DNA of 64,000 nucleotides. Source: Microbacterium immunditiarum (lineage in GTDB: Bacteria > Actinomycetota > Actinomycetes > Actinomycetales > Microbacteriaceae). Under the pieces are notes generated by a model. That model was not told the origin of the DNA and searched no databases. It saw nothing but the letters and a program-made list of their open reading frames with translations. Positions 8,554 to 17,319 of the stretch are shown one piece after another; position 1 is the first letter of the stretch, and each line of letters starts with the position of its first letter. Both the position numbers and the translations under genes were made by a program. The DNA is taken from positions 1,426,001 through 1,490,000 of the forward strand of contig NZ_JACCBV010000001.1 in the NCBI RefSeq assembly GCF_013409785.1. Direction: 5' to 3'.

Positions 8554-10032
8554 ATGGCGACGCTCGCGACGACAGATCCCGTGACCGACTTCTCCGACGA
8601 TGGGGAGGTGGACGCGCTGACCATCGGGCGCCGCATCCGTCAATTGCGCACCGACCGCGGCATGACGCTCGAAGAGCTCGCCGCCGCCGTCGACCGCGCC
8701 CCCAGCCAGCTGTCGATGATCGAGAACGGCCGGCGCGAGGCGAAGCTCACGATGCTCCGCTCGATCGCGCGGGCACTCGGCACGACCCTCGAGGCGCTGC
8801 TCGAGGCGGAGCCGCTCGATGAGCGCGCCACGCTCGAGATCGCGCTCGAGCGCGCGATGCGCGGACCGACGTTCCGGGCTGTCGGCATCGCGCCCTTCCG
8901 CGTCGCGAAGTCCGTGCCGACCGACGCCCTCAAGGCGATGCTCGCGCTCCACGGCGAGATCGAGCGGCTCAACGACGAGCGCGCGGCGACGCCCGAAGAG
9001 GCGCGTCGGGCCAACGTCGCGCTGCGCAAGCTCATGCGCACTCAGAACAACTACTTCGGCGCGCTCGAGGAGCAGGCGCGGAGGATCCTGCGGTCGGTGG
9101 ATCACCCCGGCGGGCCGCTCACGCAGCGCACGGCATCCGACATCGCCGCCCACCTCGGGTTCACACTCCACTACGTGCCCGACCTCCCGCAGACGACCCG
9201 GTCGGTCGCCGACATCAAGAACGGGCGCCTCTACCTCTCGAGCCGGCTCACGGCGAAGGGCGACCCGCGCACGGCGGTGCTCCAGGCGCTGTCGAGCCGG
9301 ATCCTCGGGCACCGCGAGCCGACGAGCTACGCGGAGTTCCTGCGGCAGCGCGTGGAGACGAACTACCTCACGGGCGCGCTGCTGATCCCCGAGGCGCACG
9401 CCGTGCCGTTCCTCCAGGAGGCGAAGAAGGACCGCGCGATCTCGATCGAGGACCTGCGCGACGCGTACTCGGTGTCGTACGAGACCGCGGCGCACCGCTT
9501 CACCAACCTCGCGACGGTGCACCTCGGCATCCCCGTGCACTTCCTCAAGGTGCACGAGTCCGGCACGATCACGAAGGCGTACGAGAACGACGACGTGAAC
9601 TTCCCGACAGACCGGCTCGGCGCGATCGAGGGGCAGATGTGCTGCCGGCGGTGGACCTCGCGCGTCGTCTTCGACATCGAGGACCACTTCAACCCGTATT
9701 ACCAGTACACCGACACGGGGAACGGCACGTACTGGTGCACCGCGCGCGTCGAGCACTCGAGCGAAGGTGCGCACTCCGTGTCGGTGGGCGTGCGCTTCGA
9801 CGACACGAAATGGTTCCTCGGGCGCGACACGACGAACCGCGGCGTCTCGAAGCACTCGGTCGAAGCGTGCTGCCGCCGCGCCCCCGCCGACCTGGAGGCG
9901 TCCTGGCGCGACCAGTCGTGGCCGAACGTGCGCACGCCGCGCACGCTCCTCGCGACGCTGCCGACGGGCGCCTTCCCGGGCGTCGACTCGACGGACGTGT
10001 ACGAGTTCCTCGAGGCGCACGCGCCGCGCTGA
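8554..10032 (+). CDS. RamB-like transcriptional regulator (XRE HTH + IrrE-like + DUF2083)
   Basis: A 492-residue regulator of the short-chain fatty acyl / RamB family that controls glyoxylate-shunt and acetate genes in actinobacteria. Residues ~26-85 form an XRE-type helix-turn-helix (IGRRIRQLRTDRGMTLEELA, then SQLSMIENGRR). The middle (~200-330) resembles the IrrE/ImmA region, without a clear HExxH zinc site. The C-terminal ~150 residues, with paired cysteines (MCCRRW, YWC, EACCRR), match DUF2083. Divergent position next to aceBA strongly suggests that it regulates them. Family assignment is firm; the effector is not known from sequence. Confidence 0.88.
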   Translation: MATLATTDPVTDFSDDGEVDALTIGRRIRQLRTDRGMTLEELAAAVDRAPSQLSMIENGRREAKLTMLRSIARALGTTLEALLEAEPLDERATLEIALERAMRGPTFRAVGIAPFRVAKSVPTDALKAMLALHGEIERLNDERAATPEEARRANVALRKLMRTQNNYFGALEEQARRILRSVDHPGGPLTQRTASDIAAHLGFTLHYVPDLPQTTRSVADIKNGRLYLSSRLTAKGDPRTAVLQALSSRILGHREPTSYAEFLRQRVETNYLTGALLIPEAHAVPFLQEAKKDRAISIEDLRDAYSVSYETAAHRFTNLATVHLGIPVHFLKVHESGTITKAYENDDVNFPTDRLGAIEGQMCCRRWTSRVVFDIEDHFNPYYQYTDTGNGTYWCTARVEHSSEGAHSVSVGVRFDDTKWFLGRDTTNRGVSKHSVEACCRRAPADLEASWRDQSWPNVRTPRTLLATLPTGAFPGVDSTDVYEFLEAHAPR

Positions 10033-10081
10033 CCCGTTCGCGGGGGGCCGTTCGCGGCGGTGCCGGGGCGGTTGGCGCGCC

Positions 10082-11380
10082 TCAGCGCCGGGGGCTGCTC
10101 GCCGGAGCGCCGGCGGCGCGGCGGGCACGAGCGGCCGGCACAGCGGGAGCGACCTCGACGCGAGATGACGCGACCGTCGCCCGCGAAGCGCGCACCCACC
10201 ACAGGGCGAAGAGCAGCGCCGGGATGAGCCCGCCGAGCGCACCGGCCGCCGTCGCCCAGCGCGGGCCGGCCGCCGTCGCGATGAACCCGATGACGGGTGC
10301 CCCGAGGGTCGGCCCGCCGAGCACGACCGCGATGTAGATCGCCATCACCCGTCCCCGCAGCTCGGGAGGCGTCGCCGCCTGCAGGTAGGCGTTCGTCGTG
10401 TTCATGATCACGAGCGACGTGAAGCCGAGCACGACGAGGAAGGCGCCGAACACCCACGCATTCGGGCTCAGCGCGCACCCGATCGCGCCGAGCCCGAACA
10501 CGAGCGCCGACGCCGCGATCGCGGAGAGGCGTGCCCGTTCGCGGCGGGCGCCCGCGATCGCCCCGATCACGCTCCCGATCGCGACGACCGACGACAGGAT
10601 GCCGAACTCGGTCGGGCCGAGCCCGAACTCGACGGTCGACATGGTCGCGACGAAGATCGGCAGGTTGGTGCCGATCGCGCCGAACACGAGGGCGCTGACG
10701 ACGACGACTGCGAGGTCACCGCGCGAGCTCACGTAAAGCAGCCCGGCGCGCAGGCGCCCCGGCGCGCGCGGCGATCGCGGCTGGGCGTGCAGCTCGGAGC
10801 GGCGCATCGCGAGGATGCCCGTGATGGTCGCGCCGAACGTCACGGCGTTGATGAGCAGCACCCACCCCGCGCCGATCGCCGCGGTCAGCAGGCCGGCGAG
10901 CGCCGGGCCGGCCAGGCGCGCGACGGTGAACGACGTCGCGTTGAGGCCCACCGCGTTCGAGATGAGGGAGGTCGGCACGAGCTCCGACACGAACGACTGA
11001 CGCGCGGGTCCGTCGAAGGCGCTCGCGACGCCGAGGGCGACCGCGAGGGAGTAGACCATCCACAGCTCGACCGCACCGGTGAGGACGAGCGCCGCGAAGA
11101 GGGCGCCGATCGCCGCCATCGCGGTCTGAGTCGCGAGCAGCAGCCGTCGGCGATCGAAGACGTCGGCGGCGAGTCCTGTCAGGGGAGTGAGCACGAGCAC
11201 CGGCCCGAACTGGAGGGCCGTCGTGATCCCCACCGCGACCGCGTCGTGGTCGGTGAGCTCGGTCAGGACGATCCAGTCCTGCGCCGTCCGCTGCATCCAC
11301 GTGCCGATGTTCGACACCGTGGCTCCGGCGAACCACAGGCGGTAGTTGAGCACCCTCAGCGAGCGGAACGGGCTGCTCAT
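10082..11380 (-). CDS. MFS transporter (EntS / MFS_3 family)
   Basis: A 432-residue major facilitator with twelve hydrophobic segments; the N-terminus MSSPFRSLRVLNYRLWFAGATVSNIGTWMQ is typical of the enterobactin-exporter-like group (written as a location: residues 1-30). The usual loop motif after TM2 appears as GLAADVFDRRRLLL. Its start faces the aldehyde dehydrogenase at 11466, with a MarR-type palindrome at 11433-11445 between them, so it may belong to the same regulon. It could export an intermediate or toxic product of the neighbouring pathway, but substrate is not evident. Confidence 0.85.
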   Translation of the reverse strand: MSSPFRSLRVLNYRLWFAGATVSNIGTWMQRTAQDWIVLTELTDHDAVAVGITTALQFGPVLVLTPLTGLAADVFDRRRLLLATQTAMAAIGALFAALVLTGAVELWMVYSLAVALGVASAFDGPARQSFVSELVPTSLISNAVGLNATSFTVARLAGPALAGLLTAAIGAGWVLLINAVTFGATITGILAMRRSELHAQPRSPRAPGRLRAGLLYVSSRGDLAVVVVSALVFGAIGTNLPIFVATMSTVEFGLGPTEFGILSSVVAIGSVIGAIAGARRERARLSAIAASALVFGLGAIGCALSPNAWVFGAFLVVLGFTSLVIMNTTNAYLQAATPPELRGRVMAIYIAVVLGGPTLGAPVIGFIATAAGPRWATAAGALGGLIPALLFALWWVRASRATVASSRVEVAPAVPAARARRAAGAPASSPRR

Positions 11381-11432
11381 GCGATCGGGTCTCCCACCGG
11401 CATCCGTGGTCGACCGTTCGCTCGCACGATGT

Positions 11433-11445
11433 TTAGGGTACCTTA
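11433..11445. promoter_or_regulatory. Putative MarR operator 1 (aldehyde dehydrogenase operon)
   Basis: TTAGGGTACCTTA, a near-palindrome matching the sites at 14659 and 17107. It covers TAGGGT (11434-11439), the best -10 candidate for the aldehyde dehydrogenase operon, so a bound repressor would block RNA polymerase. It also lies in the divergent promoter of the MFS gene at 11380. Confidence 0.65.
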
Positions 11446-11465
11446 TGAAATTCGAGGAGGGTCAC

Positions 11466-12875
11466 ATGACGATGACGCGCGTGGCACAGCTTGAGGTCCG
11501 CGACCCGGGGCGGTTCGACGAGGTGGCCGGCGTGATCGCGGTCGCCTCGCCCGGCGAGATCGACAGGGCGGCGCGAGAGGCGGATGCCGCGGCGCTCCCG
11601 TGGGCGGCAGTCGGCGCCGACGCGCGCGCCGAAGCCCTCCTCGCCGCGGCCCGCGACTTCGACGAGGTCGACGGCGCCGTCGCCGAACTCCTCACGCGCG
11701 AGAACGGGTCGGTGCTGCCGGTGTCGCGGCGCGAGGTGTCGCTCGTGCCGCACCTGCTGCGCATGGCCGTCGACCTGGGCCTCGAGGCTCTCGCCGAGCC
11801 CGCCGACGATGGCACGGGAATCTCGCTGCGGCGGCGCCCGTACGGCGTCGTCGCGTGCATCGTGCCGTGGAACGCGCCCGTGGTGCTCGCGCTGCAGAAG
11901 GTGGGACCCGCGCTCGTCGCGGGCAACACCGTGATCGTGAAGCCGTCCCCGAACGCGCCGCTCGCCGTGACGCGCATCCTCGAGCGCATCGGCGCGCGGC
12001 TGCCCGACGGTGTCCTCTCGGTCGTGAACGGCGCCGGCGAGGTCGGCTCGGCCCTCGTCGCACACCCGGCGGTGCGGAAGGTCTCGTTCACGGGTGGCGA
12101 AGCGGTCGCGCGGCAGATCATGACGCTCGCGGCCGAGTCCTTCACGCGCGTCCATTTCGAGCTCGGCGGCAACGACCCGGCGATCGTGCTCGACGACGCC
12201 GACGTGGGCGCCGCCGCCGAGGCGATCGTGTCGCACGCGTTCCGCCGCTCCGGCCAGGTCTGCTACGCGATCAAGCGCGTGTACGTCCCGCGCCGCCTGC
12301 TCGACGACTTCTCCGACGCGGCGTTCGCCGCGATGGACCGGTTCGTCGTCGGCCACGGCCTCGATCCGGACGCGACGATGGGTCCCGTCAACAACGCGGC
12401 GCAGTTCGAACGCGTCCGCCGCCTGCACGACGGCCTGCGCGAGCGCGGCGCGCGGGTCGAGACGGGAGGCGTGCGCCTCGATCCGGAGGGATGGGAGCGC
12501 GGGTGGTACCTCCAGCCGTCGCTCGTGCGCGACGCGGACCCGCTCGACGAGGTCGTGACGGGGGAGCAGTTCGGCCCGATCCTGCCGGTCGTCGGTTACG
12601 ACGAAGAGACGGATGCCGTCGCCGAGGCCAACGGCACCGAGTACGGTCTCTGCGCGTCGGTGTGGTCCGCGGACCTCGATCGGGCGCGCGCGGTCGCCGA
12701 GCGGTTGGAGGCGGGAATCACCTTCATCAACGAGCACGCGCTCAGTCCCGCGGGGCGGCGCGCGCTGCCGTTCGGGGGAGTCAAGCGCAGCGGGATCGGG
12801 TGGGAAGGGGCATCCGCCGGCATCGATGAGTACCTGCAGTTCCATGGGATCCAGGCCGCGGAGGCCGCGCGATGA
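11466..12875 (+). CDS. NAD(P)-dependent aldehyde dehydrogenase
   Basis: A 469-residue member of the ALDH superfamily that oxidises an aldehyde to the acid. Visible: the cofactor-binding stretch VVACIVPWNAPVVLALQKVGP, Lys in VIVKPSPNAP, the general-base Glu in FELGGNDP (~residue 237), catalytic Cys in RSGQVCYAIKR (~residue 270), and EQFGPILPV. The ATG at 11466 has AGGAGG 6-7 nt upstream; a longer frame exists but overlaps the operator at 11433. It overlaps the ThDP enzyme by ATGA. A 2-oxo-acid decarboxylase plus this enzyme would turn R-CO-COOH into R-COOH; that pairing is inference. Confidence 0.92.
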   Translation: MTMTRVAQLEVRDPGRFDEVAGVIAVASPGEIDRAAREADAAALPWAAVGADARAEALLAAARDFDEVDGAVAELLTRENGSVLPVSRREVSLVPHLLRMAVDLGLEALAEPADDGTGISLRRRPYGVVACIVPWNAPVVLALQKVGPALVAGNTVIVKPSPNAPLAVTRILERIGARLPDGVLSVVNGAGEVGSALVAHPAVRKVSFTGGEAVARQIMTLAAESFTRVHFELGGNDPAIVLDDADVGAAAEAIVSHAFRRSGQVCYAIKRVYVPRRLLDDFSDAAFAAMDRFVVGHGLDPDATMGPVNNAAQFERVRRLHDGLRERGARVETGGVRLDPEGWERGWYLQPSLVRDADPLDEVVTGEQFGPILPVVGYDEETDAVAEANGTEYGLCASVWSADLDRARAVAERLEAGITFINEHALSPAGRRALPFGGVKRSGIGWEGASAGIDEYLQFHGIQAAEAAR

Positions 12876-14623
12876 CGGGCGGGTCCCGCGAGACGGCCGC
12901 GCGTGCGGTCATCGAAGGCCTGACTGCCTACGGCGTAGAGGTCGTCTTCGGGAACCTCGGGAGCGACCACACCGCCCTCATCGACGCGCTCGCCGACCTG
13001 CACGAGCAGGGCGAGCGGGTGCCGGCGGTCGTGCTCGCGCCGCACGAGGCGAGCGCGCTCGCGGCCGCGCACGGCTACGCCCTCGTGCGTGGGCGGGCGC
13101 AGGCCGTGTTCGTGCACGTCGACGTCGGCACGGCGAACCTCGGGGGTGCGGTGCACAACGCCGCCCGCGCGCGGGTCCCGGTGCTGCTGTTCGCCGGCCT
13201 CACCCCGTACACGATGGAGGGGGAGCTGCCGGGGAGCCGCAACTCGTACCCGAACCACCTGCAGGACATCCCCGATCAGCACGGACTCGTGCGCCCGTAC
13301 GTCAAGTGGAGCTACGACCTGCGCACGGGCGCCAACGCGCGGCAGCTCGTCTCGCGCGCGCTGCAGCTCGCCCAGAGCTCGCCGCAAGGGCCGGTCTACC
13401 TCACGGGGGCGCGCGAGGTCCTGGCATCCGTCTCGACCGGTCGTGACGTCGACCCGCAGCGGTGGCGCGCCGTCGAACAGAGCCCGCTGCAGCGGTCGCT
13501 CGTCGAGGAGATTCTCGCCGCGGTCGCGGGGGCGGAGTTCCCCGTGCTCGTGACGTCGTCGCTCGGGCGCGACCCGGACTCCGTCGCGGTGCTCGTCGAG
13601 CTCGCAGAGGCGCTCGGACTGGGCGTCGTCGAGGCCGTGCCCGATGTGCTGAGCTTCCCGGCCGACCACGAGCTGCATGTGGGCTTCATGGCCGAGCCGC
13701 TGCTGTCGCGCGCGGACGTCCTCATCGCGGTCGACACGCACGCGCCGTGGATGCCGACCCGGGCGACGCCCCGCGACGATGCGCGCATCTTCGTGCTCGG
13801 CCCCGATCCCCTCAACGAGCGCACGCCGCTGTGGTACCTCGAGGCCGAGGCGTTCGCGCGTGCGGACTCGCCCGTCGCGCTGCGGCAGCTGCGGGACGGC
13901 GTGCGCGAGCTCGCCGACCGCGGAGACGTCGGGGGCCGTCGGGCGCGACTTGCGGCGGAGCACGCCGCGCAGCGCGAGCGGTGGCGCGGCGAGCGCGACG
14001 GCGGAGCCGGGCGCCTCACCGTGCCGCTCGTGTGCGCGACGCTCGAGAGGGCGATCGACCCGTCGACGATCGTGCTCAACGAGGCGATCAGCAACGCCGA
14101 GACGGTTTTCCGGCACCTTCCGCGCACGCATCCGGGCACGCGGTTCGCGAGCGGCGGATCGTCGCTCGGGTGGAGCAGCGCGGCGGCGGTCGGCATCAAG
14201 CTGGCGCGGCCGGACGCGACAGTGGTGTCGATCGTCGGGGACGGGTCGTACTTCCTCAGCGAGCCGTCGTCGTCGCACTGGATGGCGCACCGCTACGGAG
14301 CGCCCTTCCTCACGGTGATCCTCGACAACGGCGGGTGGAACGCGACGAAGCAGAACGTGATCCGCCAGCATCCGGACGGTCCTGCCGCCTCGAGCGATCG
14401 GTTCTGGGTCAATCTCGCGCAGGAGGCCGACCTGCCCGGTGTCGCGGCCGCGGCCGGCGGCGCGTACGCCGGCACCGCGTCGACGGTGGCGGAGCTGGAG
14501 GAGCAGCTGCGGATCGGCCTCGAGGCGGTCGCGAGCGGCCGCGCCGCGGTGGTCTCGGCGCGCCTCGCGCCCATCAGCGGACAGCGCGCCGTCGTGCTCA
14601 CGACGGGCGTCCGGTCGGCTTGA
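12872..14623 (+). CDS. ThDP-dependent enzyme (benzoylformate decarboxylase / acetolactate synthase-like)
   Basis: A 583-residue thiamine-diphosphate enzyme with the three-domain layout of 2-oxo-acid decarboxylases and acetohydroxyacid synthases. The catalytic Glu is in APHEASALAAAHGYA (~residue 57). The central domain covers ~200-350, and the ThDP/Mg motif starts VSIVGDGSYF (~residue 455). That motif normally ends in NN; here it ends DNGGWN, an altered second half. No regulatory subunit gene is near, which argues against a biosynthetic acetolactate synthase. It is coupled to the aldehyde dehydrogenase. The likely reaction is decarboxylation of a 2-oxo acid or a carboligation in the pathway encoded around it. 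Confidence 0.85.
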   Translation: MTGGSRETAARAVIEGLTAYGVEVVFGNLGSDHTALIDALADLHEQGERVPAVVLAPHEASALAAAHGYALVRGRAQAVFVHVDVGTANLGGAVHNAARARVPVLLFAGLTPYTMEGELPGSRNSYPNHLQDIPDQHGLVRPYVKWSYDLRTGANARQLVSRALQLAQSSPQGPVYLTGAREVLASVSTGRDVDPQRWRAVEQSPLQRSLVEEILAAVAGAEFPVLVTSSLGRDPDSVAVLVELAEALGLGVVEAVPDVLSFPADHELHVGFMAEPLLSRADVLIAVDTHAPWMPTRATPRDDARIFVLGPDPLNERTPLWYLEAEAFARADSPVALRQLRDGVRELADRGDVGGRRARLAAEHAAQRERWRGERDGGAGRLTVPLVCATLERAIDPSTIVLNEAISNAETVFRHLPRTHPGTRFASGGSSLGWSSAAAVGIKLARPDATVVSIVGDGSYFLSEPSSSHWMAHRYGAPFLTVILDNGGWNATKQNVIRQHPDGPAASSDRFWVNLAQEADLPGVAAAAGGAYAGTASTVAELEEQLRIGLEAVASGRAAVVSARLAPISGQRAVVLTTGVRSA

Positions 14624-14671
14624 CGCGCCGACGCGGCGACACGTAATCTGGGAAGTAGTTAGGTCACCTAA
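14620..14671 (+). promoter_or_regulatory. marR promoter with putative MarR operator 2
   Basis: Promoter TTGACG (14620-14625), 18-bp spacer, TAATCT (14644-14649). The palindrome TTAGGTCACCTAA (14659-14671) lies a few bases after the expected start of transcription. This suggests that the regulator downstream represses itself, and that its operator is the same sequence found at 11433 and 17107. Confidence 0.7.
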
Positions 14672-14687
14672 GGAAATGGAGACGATC

Positions 14688-15167
14688 GTGTCGGAGGCCG
14701 CGCCGGTACTAGCCGCTGATCGCATCGAAGAGGATCACGAGCTCCTCATCAGCGTGGCCGCGCGCCTCAACCGCACGAGCCAGATGCTCCTGGCATCCTT
14801 GCCCGTGCCGCTGACCTTCCGCCAGTACCGCACGCTGTCCCGCGTCATCGGCGGGTACACGTCCCTCAGCCAGCTCGCCAAGCGAGGCAACCTCTCGCTC
14901 CCGACCGTCTCCGAGAACGTCGACGGACTCGTCAAGCGCGGACTCATGACCACGACGGCGAGCGAGTCCGACCGGCGCGCGATCGTCCTGCATGCGACGG
15001 ATGCCGGGCGAGAGGCCGCGGCAGCGGGCCAGGCCGTGCTGAAGGAGTTCACCAAGGCCCTGCTGGCCGAGCTCGCGCCGGATCGACGCGCCGACCTGCA
15101 GGACTCGCTGCGCGTGGTCTACGAGGCGGCGACGACGTACTTCGTGCAGAACGTCCAGGGCCGGTAG
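14688..15167 (+). CDS. MarR-family regulator, probable repressor of this catabolic locus
   Basis: A 159-residue winged-helix regulator: the recognition region lies in YTSLSQLAKRGNLSLPTVSENVDGLVKRGLM (location, residues ~60-92), followed by the wing SESDRRAIVLHATDAGR. The GTG at 14688 is chosen because GGAG sits 6 nt before it; an ATG at 14676 is possible but its ribosome site would overlap the operator. It lies 28 nt before leuC-like gene 1 and is probably cotranscribed with it. The palindrome in its own promoter also precedes the aldehyde dehydrogenase and ABC operons. MarR proteins are normally released from DNA by a pathway substrate; which one is unknown. Confidence 0.9.
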   Translation: MSEAAPVLAADRIEEDHELLISVAARLNRTSQMLLASLPVPLTFRQYRTLSRVIGGYTSLSQLAKRGNLSLPTVSENVDGLVKRGLMTTTASESDRRAIVLHATDAGREAAAAGQAVLKEFTKALLAELAPDRRADLQDSLRVVYEAATTYFVQNVQGR

Positions 15168-15195
15168 CCGCAACGAGAGCCGAGGAGGCGCCGCT

Positions 15196-16476
15196 GTGGG
15201 CATGACGATGGCCGAGAAGGTGCTCGCGCGCCGGAGCGGGCGGACGGTCGTGCGGCCGGGCGACATCGTCGTGACCGATGTCGACCTCATCGTGCTCGCC
15301 GACACGGTCTTCAGCGACACTCCCGACACGCTCCCGACCGACCTGCTCGGCGTCGCCCACCCGGAGCGGATCGTCGTCCTGATGGACCACGGCGTCCCGG
15401 CGCCCAACGAGCGGTACGCTCGCGCGCAGCGCCGCGCCCGCGAGCACGCCCGGCGCCTCGGGTTCCGCGAGGTCGCCGACGTCGGCGGGGGAGGCATCGA
15501 GCACCAGCTCATCTTCGAGCGCTGCCTCGCGCTGCCCGGTCAGCTCGTCGCGTCGAACGACTCGCACACGAGCGCCGCCGGCGTGCTCAACTGCGCCGCG
15601 CGCGGGCTGGGGCTCGCCGACATCCTCCAGCTCGCCGCGACCGGCCGCACGTGGTACCGGGCGTCGCCGACGGTGCGGTTCGAGCTCGTCGGAGAGCTCC
15701 CGTTCGGCGTCTACGGCAAGGACGTCTTCCTGCACCTGTCGCTCCTGCACGGCAGCCAGGAGGGCCACGACATCGAGTTCGGCGGCCCGGGGCTGGAGAC
15801 GATGCCGCTCGACGACCGCGCGACGCTCGCCACGATGTGCACCGAGCTCAACGCGAACTTCGTCATGATGCCCGACGACGCCCTCCTGCGCGAGCACATC
15901 GCGTCGGTCACGGATGCCGCGTACGAGCCCGTCGAGCCGGATCCGGATGCCGAGTACGCCGCCGTCCACGTCGTGGACCTCGCCGACGTCAAGCCGCGCA
16001 TCGCCCTCCCGCACCGCATCAACGGGAACGTCCGCAGCGCGGCGGCCGTCGCGGCGGACGGCATCCGCATCGACCAGGCGTTCATCGGCTCCTGCGCGAA
16101 CGGCAAGCTCTCCGACCTGCGCATCGCGGCGCGCCTGCTGGACGGGCGCCGCGTCGCCGACGGCGTGCGACTCATCGTCACGCCGGGCTCGCAGGCGGTG
16201 TACCTCGAGGCGCTGCGCGCGGGGTACATCGAGACGCTCACCGAGGCCGGAGCCGTCGTCACGAACTCCACGTGCGGCGCGTGCGCGGGCGGGCACCTGG
16301 GCGTGCTCGCCCCGGGCGAGGTGTGCATCACGTCGAGCACGCGCAACTTCCGCGGCCGCATGGGCAGCGCCGACGCCGAGATCTACCTCGCCTCGACGGC
16401 GACGGTCGCGGCATCCGCGATCGAAGGCGTCATCGCCGACCCCATGCCGCACCTCGCCGATCGGCCGATCTCATGA
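15196..16476 (+). CDS. Aconitase-family hydro-lyase, large subunit 1 (LeuC/homoaconitase-like)
   Basis: A 426-residue large subunit of the isopropylmalate-dehydratase type. All three [4Fe-4S] ligands are present: Cys300 in GSCANG and Cys360/Cys363 in STCGACAGG. The catalytic DSHT motif is present (NDSHTSAAG), as is RNFRGRMGS. At ~426 aa it belongs with the short LeuC/HacA type rather than the ~470-aa bacterial LeuC of leucine synthesis. The GTG start has AGGAGG 7 nt upstream. It overlaps the small subunit by ATGA. Being in a MarR regulon with an importer and decarboxylase, it is more likely catabolic (hydration or isomerisation of a substituted malate/maleate) than leucine biosynthetic. Confidence 0.88.
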   Translation: MGMTMAEKVLARRSGRTVVRPGDIVVTDVDLIVLADTVFSDTPDTLPTDLLGVAHPERIVVLMDHGVPAPNERYARAQRRAREHARRLGFREVADVGGGGIEHQLIFERCLALPGQLVASNDSHTSAAGVLNCAARGLGLADILQLAATGRTWYRASPTVRFELVGELPFGVYGKDVFLHLSLLHGSQEGHDIEFGGPGLETMPLDDRATLATMCTELNANFVMMPDDALLREHIASVTDAAYEPVEPDPDAEYAAVHVVDLADVKPRIALPHRINGNVRSAAAVAADGIRIDQAFIGSCANGKLSDLRIAARLLDGRRVADGVRLIVTPGSQAVYLEALRAGYIETLTEAGAVVTNSTCGACAGGHLGVLAPGEVCITSSTRNFRGRMGSADAEIYLASTATVAASAIEGVIADPMPHLADRPIS

Positions 16477-16997
16477 CCGGGCGCGACCGGGACTGGGTCT
16501 TCACGGGCCGCGCGCGGGTGTTCGCGGACGACGACATCAACACCGACCAGATCATGCCACGGCGGGGCTTCGAGCTTCCGCCGGAGGAGCAGTCCGCCCT
16601 CGTGCTCGACTCGATCCGGCCCGGGTGGGCCGCGACCGTGAGGTCCGGCGACATCCTGGTCGCGGGGCGTCGATTCGGATGCGGCTCGAGCCGCCCCGCC
16701 CCGCTCGTGCTCGCGCGCACGGGGATCGCCGCGGTCGTCGCGGAGTCGCTCGGCGACATCTTCCTGCGCAACGCGGTCGCGTACGCCGTGCCGGTGCTCG
16801 AGGCTCCCGGTGTGCTCGGCGCCGTGTCGGAGGGCGACGAGCTCGACGTCGACATCGCTCGGGGCGCCGTGACGAATCTGACCACCGGTTCGGCCGTGTC
16901 GGCGACGCCCCTCCCGCCGATGCTGCTCGACACGATCGCCGCGGGCGGTGTCCACGCGCTTCTGCGGCGCGACGGCTATCTCGCGCCGATCGGCTGA
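16473..16997 (+). CDS. Aconitase-family hydro-lyase, small subunit 1 (LeuD-like)
   Basis: A 174-residue swivel-domain subunit partnering the protein just upstream. It keeps DDDINTDQIMP near residue 20 and the substrate-binding loop RRFGCGSSRPAP (~residue 63), where the usual pattern is GCGSSRE; the residue after Arg is Pro here rather than Glu. SLGDIFLRNAVAYAVPV is the conserved helix of LeuD proteins. It ends at 16997, 322 nt before the ABC importer; that gap carries the importer promoter and operators. Confidence 0.88.
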   Translation: MTGRDRDWVFTGRARVFADDDINTDQIMPRRGFELPPEEQSALVLDSIRPGWAATVRSGDILVAGRRFGCGSSRPAPLVLARTGIAAVVAESLGDIFLRNAVAYAVPVLEAPGVLGAVSEGDELDVDIARGAVTNLTTGSAVSATPLPPMLLDTIAAGGVHALLRRDGYLAPIG

Positions 16998-17098
16998 TCA
17001 GAGGCACTTTCCCGCTTACCGGGACGCCGGGCGCGCGGCGCCGCTCCGCTTGGTGGAGTGGGCATTCCCGGACATCGGGCACGGCGCATCCGGATCTC

Positions 17099-17156
17099 TT
17101 GACTAGTTAGGGACCCTAACGGTATCGTCGGGCGAGTACTTAGGGACCCGTACTAA
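17099..17156 (+). promoter_or_regulatory. Importer-operon promoter with two putative MarR operators
   Basis: A consensus-like promoter: TTGACT (17099-17104), 18-bp spacer, TATCGT (17123-17128). The perfect-arm palindrome TTAGGGACCCTAA (17107-17119) fills the spacer. A second copy, TTAGGGACCC followed by TACTAA (17140-17156), lies just after the expected transcription start. Two sites flanking the -10 box are the arrangement of a tightly repressed promoter. The rest of 16998-17319 is a ~185-nt untranslated leader in which nothing else was recognised, including no TPP riboswitch motifs. Confidence 0.75.
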
Positions 17157-17319
17157 TGGATCTGGCCCACAGGTCGACCCACGGCGAGGCTCCGGTACGG
17201 CACCCGGCGGTCGAACCCGGCCCGGCGGGTGGAGAACGCGTCAGTTGCCCGAAGAAACGCAGCCCCCGGCCGGGACTCGAAGCAGAGCCCCGACCTCGAT
17301 GAAGAGAAAGAGGCCAGTA

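Noticed and set aside
12872..14623. Biosynthetic acetolactate synthase (ilvB)
   Set aside because: No small regulatory subunit or ilvC follows, the cofactor motif is altered and the gene is coupled to an aldehyde dehydrogenase.
15196..16997. Leucine-biosynthetic leuCD
   Set aside because: It follows a MarR gene with its own operator, lies next to catabolic genes and is one of three such pairs; leucine-synthesis genes are not nearby. Not fully excluded.
17157..17319. TPP or other riboswitch in the importer leader
   Set aside because: The conserved TPP-riboswitch words were not found, and the NMT1-like binding protein alone does not imply thiamin transport.
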